Source: Maribacter cobaltidurans
GTDB taxonomy: Bacteria; Bacteroidota; Bacteroidia; Flavobacteriales; Flavobacteriaceae
Length of the DNA stretch: 64,000 nt
Direction of reading: 5' to 3'
Assembly: GCF_002269385.1 (NCBI RefSeq)
Contig: NZ_CP022957.1
Span: forward strand, 4,455,001 to 4,519,000
The notes beneath the pieces are model-generated. The model did no database searches. It saw only the letters and a list, made by a program, of their open reading frames with translations, and was not told the DNA's origin. Positions 61,744-64,000 of the stretch are shown piece after piece (the first letter of the stretch is position 1; the number at the start of each line of letters is the position of its first letter). Made by a program: the position numbers and the translations under genes.

Positions 61744-61746
61744 CTA

Positions 61747-62745
61747 TCAAAAAAGTTTCAACACGTAAAAAACCATGACCAATAAATAAACTATATATGC
61801 CGCATCAAATACAAAAATCTGCCAACGAGAGAAACCGTGCAGTTCCTTGCTTTGGTGCACAAATAGTGTGTAAAGCAGCGGCATAAGCCCGACAAAGGCC
61901 ATGTTGACCCAGAACAGTTCAAAGTCCTCAATGGGGGTGGTTACCAAAGCCAGCGGAAAAAATGCCACCGTCATCGTTACGGCATTGTCTGCAATAACAC
62001 TGGTGGTGCCCGCTGTCACCTCGCCCCCTTTTACCACGCTCCAGGTCTTGAATATTTCCGGTGCCGTGGTCATTATGCCCGTGATGAAAAGGCCTCCCAC
62101 GATTTCAGAAATATTTAGGGCAGAAACAATATTTTCGGTCGCCTTCACTATGAAAAAAGCGCCAACTGCTATCGCAAAGGCCCCGGCAATCGATAACCAG
62201 ACCTGTTTTTTGTTCCATTCTACTTTTTTGCCCTTTTCCTTGCCTTTTATGATTGCGTGGGTCAAGAACGCAGCATAGGCCGCCAGCATAATCCACCCGT
62301 CCACATGTTGCAGGCCACGCCAGGGCTTTGGCAGAGTTAAAATGGCCACAAGGGCGATAATGCCCAGATAAGGAAGGGACAGTACGGAAACCGAACGTTT
62401 GTTCAACGCCAGAATGTTTTTATCAAGATGTTCTTGATGTTCCTTGTTGTTCTTGAATTGTTTCCTGGAAGCAAAATAAGCTATGGTCACCATCAAGGGA
62501 ATGGAAATAATATTGGAACCCAATAAGTTGCCCAGGCCAATATCGGAAACGTCCCGTGCCGCACTGGTTATATTGATGGCAACTTCAGGACTGGCCGTTA
62601 CAAGGGCAAGAAAAGCGGCTCCAGCGGATGCGGTAAGCCCCCATTGCTTGCGGAGCAACTTTAAAGGAGTCAACAATCGATCCGCACCCCAGTGTGCTGC
62701 CCAGGCCGCTAGGCCCAAAACGAGTACCCATGGCCATATGTTCAT
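61747..62745 (-). CDS. Sodium/calcium exchanger-family membrane protein
   Basis: A 332-residue polytopic protein with about ten membrane helices and the two inverted alpha-repeats of the CaCA superfamily: LALVTASPEVAINIT near residue 48 and GIMTTAPEIFKTWSVV near 225, each with the ion-binding Pro-Glu. Ion specificity cannot be read from the sequence. It overlaps the upstream CDF gene by 4 nt (ATGA), so exporter and exchanger are translated together. Confidence 0.85.
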   Translation of the reverse strand: MNIWPWVLVLGLAAWAAHWGADRLLTPLKLLRKQWGLTASAGAAFLALVTASPEVAINITSAARDVSDIGLGNLLGSNIISIPLMVTIAYFASRKQFKNNKEHQEHLDKNILALNKRSVSVLSLPYLGIIALVAILTLPKPWRGLQHVDGWIMLAAYAAFLTHAIIKGKEKGKKVEWNKKQVWLSIAGAFAIAVGAFFIVKATENIVSALNISEIVGGLFITGIMTTAPEIFKTWSVVKGGEVTAGTTSVIADNAVTMTVAFFPLALVTTPIEDFELFWVNMAFVGLMPLLYTLFVHQSKELHGFSRWQIFVFDAAYIVYLLVMVFYVLKLF

Positions 62746-63653
62746 AATTCTGTCATTTTAACATTTCTCTCTTTGCTAGGTTCGATATGGATGTGCACGT
62801 CAAGTATCTCGGAATATGACCTGAACAATCTCTCCTTTACTTTGTGTGCAATATCATGGCCCTCGGTCACAGTTAATTCCCCATCGATCCAAATATGCAT
62901 ATCGATATGAAAGGCCGTTCCCATCTTTCGGGAATGGCAGCGCTCTACCCTTACCACTTCAGGAACGGCTTCGGCCAGTCGGATAACCTCATTTCGAAAT
63001 TCAGGCTCAACAGCTTCGTCCAGCAACTCCCTTACCGATGACCTAGCTATTTTATAGGCATTGAACAGAATAATGCCCGCTGCAATGAGTGCCGCGAAAT
63101 CATCCGCTATCTCAAACCCTTCGCCACCGATCAATGCTATGGAAATCCCTATAAAAGCGGCTATCGACGTAATGGCATCACTCCTATGGTGAAATGCATC
63201 GGCCTTGACGGCCGAACTATTGATTTCATCACCTGTTTTCATGACATAGCGATACAACGCCTCTTTCGTGAGGACAACAAATACCAGTATGAAGAGTGTG
63301 AAGGGTGCAGGAGTTTTGTGGGGTACCAGAATATGGTCGATGCTGTCCCTTATAATTATACCACCTGCAATGGTTAGGGCTATGGCAATACCCACCGCCA
63401 CCAGGGCCTCTATCTTACCGTGTCCGTAGGGATGGTTTTCATCCGGTGGCCTTGACGACCATCTCAACCCGGCCCATAATAGTGCGGATGTCAACACATC
63501 CGCTCCGGATTCGATCGCATCGGCAATAAGGGCATAAGAATGCCCGAACACCCCGCCCAAACCTTTAATCAATGCCAATAATGCACTGATCAAAATACCT
63601 ACGAGGGTAGTTTTGAGTCCTATTCGGGATATGGCATTTGGATTCCTTTCCAA
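62742..63653 (-). CDS. CDF-family cation exporter
   Basis: A 303-residue CDF transporter with six membrane helices and a cytoplasmic C-terminal domain (RVERCHSRKMGTAFHIDMHIW). The binding site shows ADAIESGAD (E48-x3-D52, Glu where Zn exporters usually have His or Asp) and HHRSD in helix 5. This variant may select Fe, Co or Mn rather than Zn, but that is inference. The start appears to be TTG (63653); no in-frame ATG is near. It overlaps the exchanger by 4 nt. Confidence 0.82.
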   Translation of the reverse strand: MERNPNAISRIGLKTTLVGILISALLALIKGLGGVFGHSYALIADAIESGADVLTSALLWAGLRWSSRPPDENHPYGHGKIEALVAVGIAIALTIAGGIIIRDSIDHILVPHKTPAPFTLFILVFVVLTKEALYRYVMKTGDEINSSAVKADAFHHRSDAITSIAAFIGISIALIGGEGFEIADDFAALIAAGIILFNAYKIARSSVRELLDEAVEPEFRNEVIRLAEAVPEVVRVERCHSRKMGTAFHIDMHIWIDGELTVTEGHDIAHKVKERLFRSYSEILDVHIHIEPSKERNVKMTEL

Positions 63654-63689
63654 AATCTTTCTTTTGCTATTTCTTTTCTTCCCAATACG

Positions 63690-64000
63690 TTATTTGGACA
63701 ATTTTAAAATTCTAATGGCTCCTCGCATCACAAAGGCAAATACAATACCGCCTATGACCAAATCGGGCCATTTACTGTCTAAAAAATAAACCAGCACCCC
63801 TGCCAGTATTACCCCGCCGTTCACAATAATGTCGTTTGAGGTAAAGATGGCACTTGCCTGCATATGCGCTTCCTTGCTTTTGGCCTTGTTTATCAACCAT
63901 AGGGAAACGAGGTTGCCGATAAGGGCGAAAATGGAAACGATAATCATCCATTGGAACAAAGGGGTTTCGCTACTACTCAAAAACCTTCTCACGACTTCCG
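63690..64000 (-). CDS. CDF-like cation transporter, partial at the window edge
   Basis: The 3' end of a CDF-type membrane protein: helices with MIIVSIFALIGNLVSLWLIN and the helix-5 element AHMQASAIFTSNDII, then a stop after RILKLSK. It ends without the usual cytoplasmic C-terminal domain, either a short variant or a truncation. The frame is open to the right edge, so the GTG at 63992 need not be the start. It is in line with the CDF gene, 36 nt apart. Confidence 0.65.
   Translation of the reverse strand, partial: EVVRRFLSSSETPLFQWMIIVSIFALIGNLVSLWLINKAKSKEAHMQASAIFTSNDIIVNGGVILAGVLVYFLDSKWPDLVIGGIVFAFVMRGAIRILKLSK

Overview
The window reads as part of a large conjugative element (an integrative and conjugative element or a plasmid) from a member of the Bacteroidota, most likely a marine Flavobacteriaceae. 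The basis is the Bacteroidetes-type tra cluster (ParA, TraE/F/G/J/K/M/N/O/Q-like), the absence of Shine-Dalgarno sequences, one good TTTG/TAnnTTTG promoter, and the many flavobacterial protein families. No integrase, replication initiator, rRNA or tRNA is visible, so both ends of the element lie outside the window and the genus cannot be fixed from this sequence. || Layout: (1) 20-1551, a three-gene hipB-hipS-hipT toxin-antitoxin module resembling HipBST, followed by two small unknown genes to 2148. (2) 2183-5448, minus strand, a PRTRC operon (E, C, an unknown protein with an apparent frameshift, B, and the E1/ThiF-like protein). (3) 5627-8819, a cargo segment bounded by two exact copies of a 20-nt terminator hairpin and carrying a lipoprotein and three unknown genes, one HEPN-like and one with a degenerate HNH/zinc-finger-like N-terminus. 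(4) 8822-20577, plasmid maintenance and DNA processing: a possible structured RNA, a 1623-residue methylase-helicase, an M23 peptidase, a degenerate and a normal Toprim protein, and several unknowns. (5) 20614-28123, mobilisation: coupling ATPase, XRE and ORF6N regulators, relaxase and MobC-like accessory protein, and a non-coding region likely to hold oriT. (6) 28124-40553, plus strand, the type IV secretion operon, ending in an unusually long TraQ-like repeat lipoprotein. (7) 41358-64000, minus strand, metal-resistance cargo: an approximately 15-kb copper/silver operon (HYC_CC_PP protein, RND pump CusA-type, TolC, HMA-AraC regulator, multicopper oxidase fused to an outer-membrane barrel, DUF3347, haem-binding, CopA, PepSY, DUF305, RND adaptor), a DUF4238 gene, a Zn/Cd P-type ATPase, a chimeric ATPase/CDF remnant, a universal stress protein, three small genes, a Na/Ca exchanger and two CDF transporters. 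|| How it works together: the relaxase and MobC-like protein would nick DNA in the 27.3-28.1 kb gap, the coupling ATPase would pass it to the VirB4/TraG-driven channel (TraE to TraO), and the M23 enzyme would open the wall for it. The PRTRC genes, helicase-methylase, Toprim proteins and hip module look like maintenance functions, and the selectable benefit to a host is copper and zinc/cadmium export. || The least explained items are the HipBST-like module, the duplicated-terminator cargo island with its adjoining structured-RNA candidate, the ORF6N operator whose half-sites recur inside the gene, the giant TraQ repeat protein, the oxidase-barrel fusion and the recombined ATPase/CDF pseudogene.
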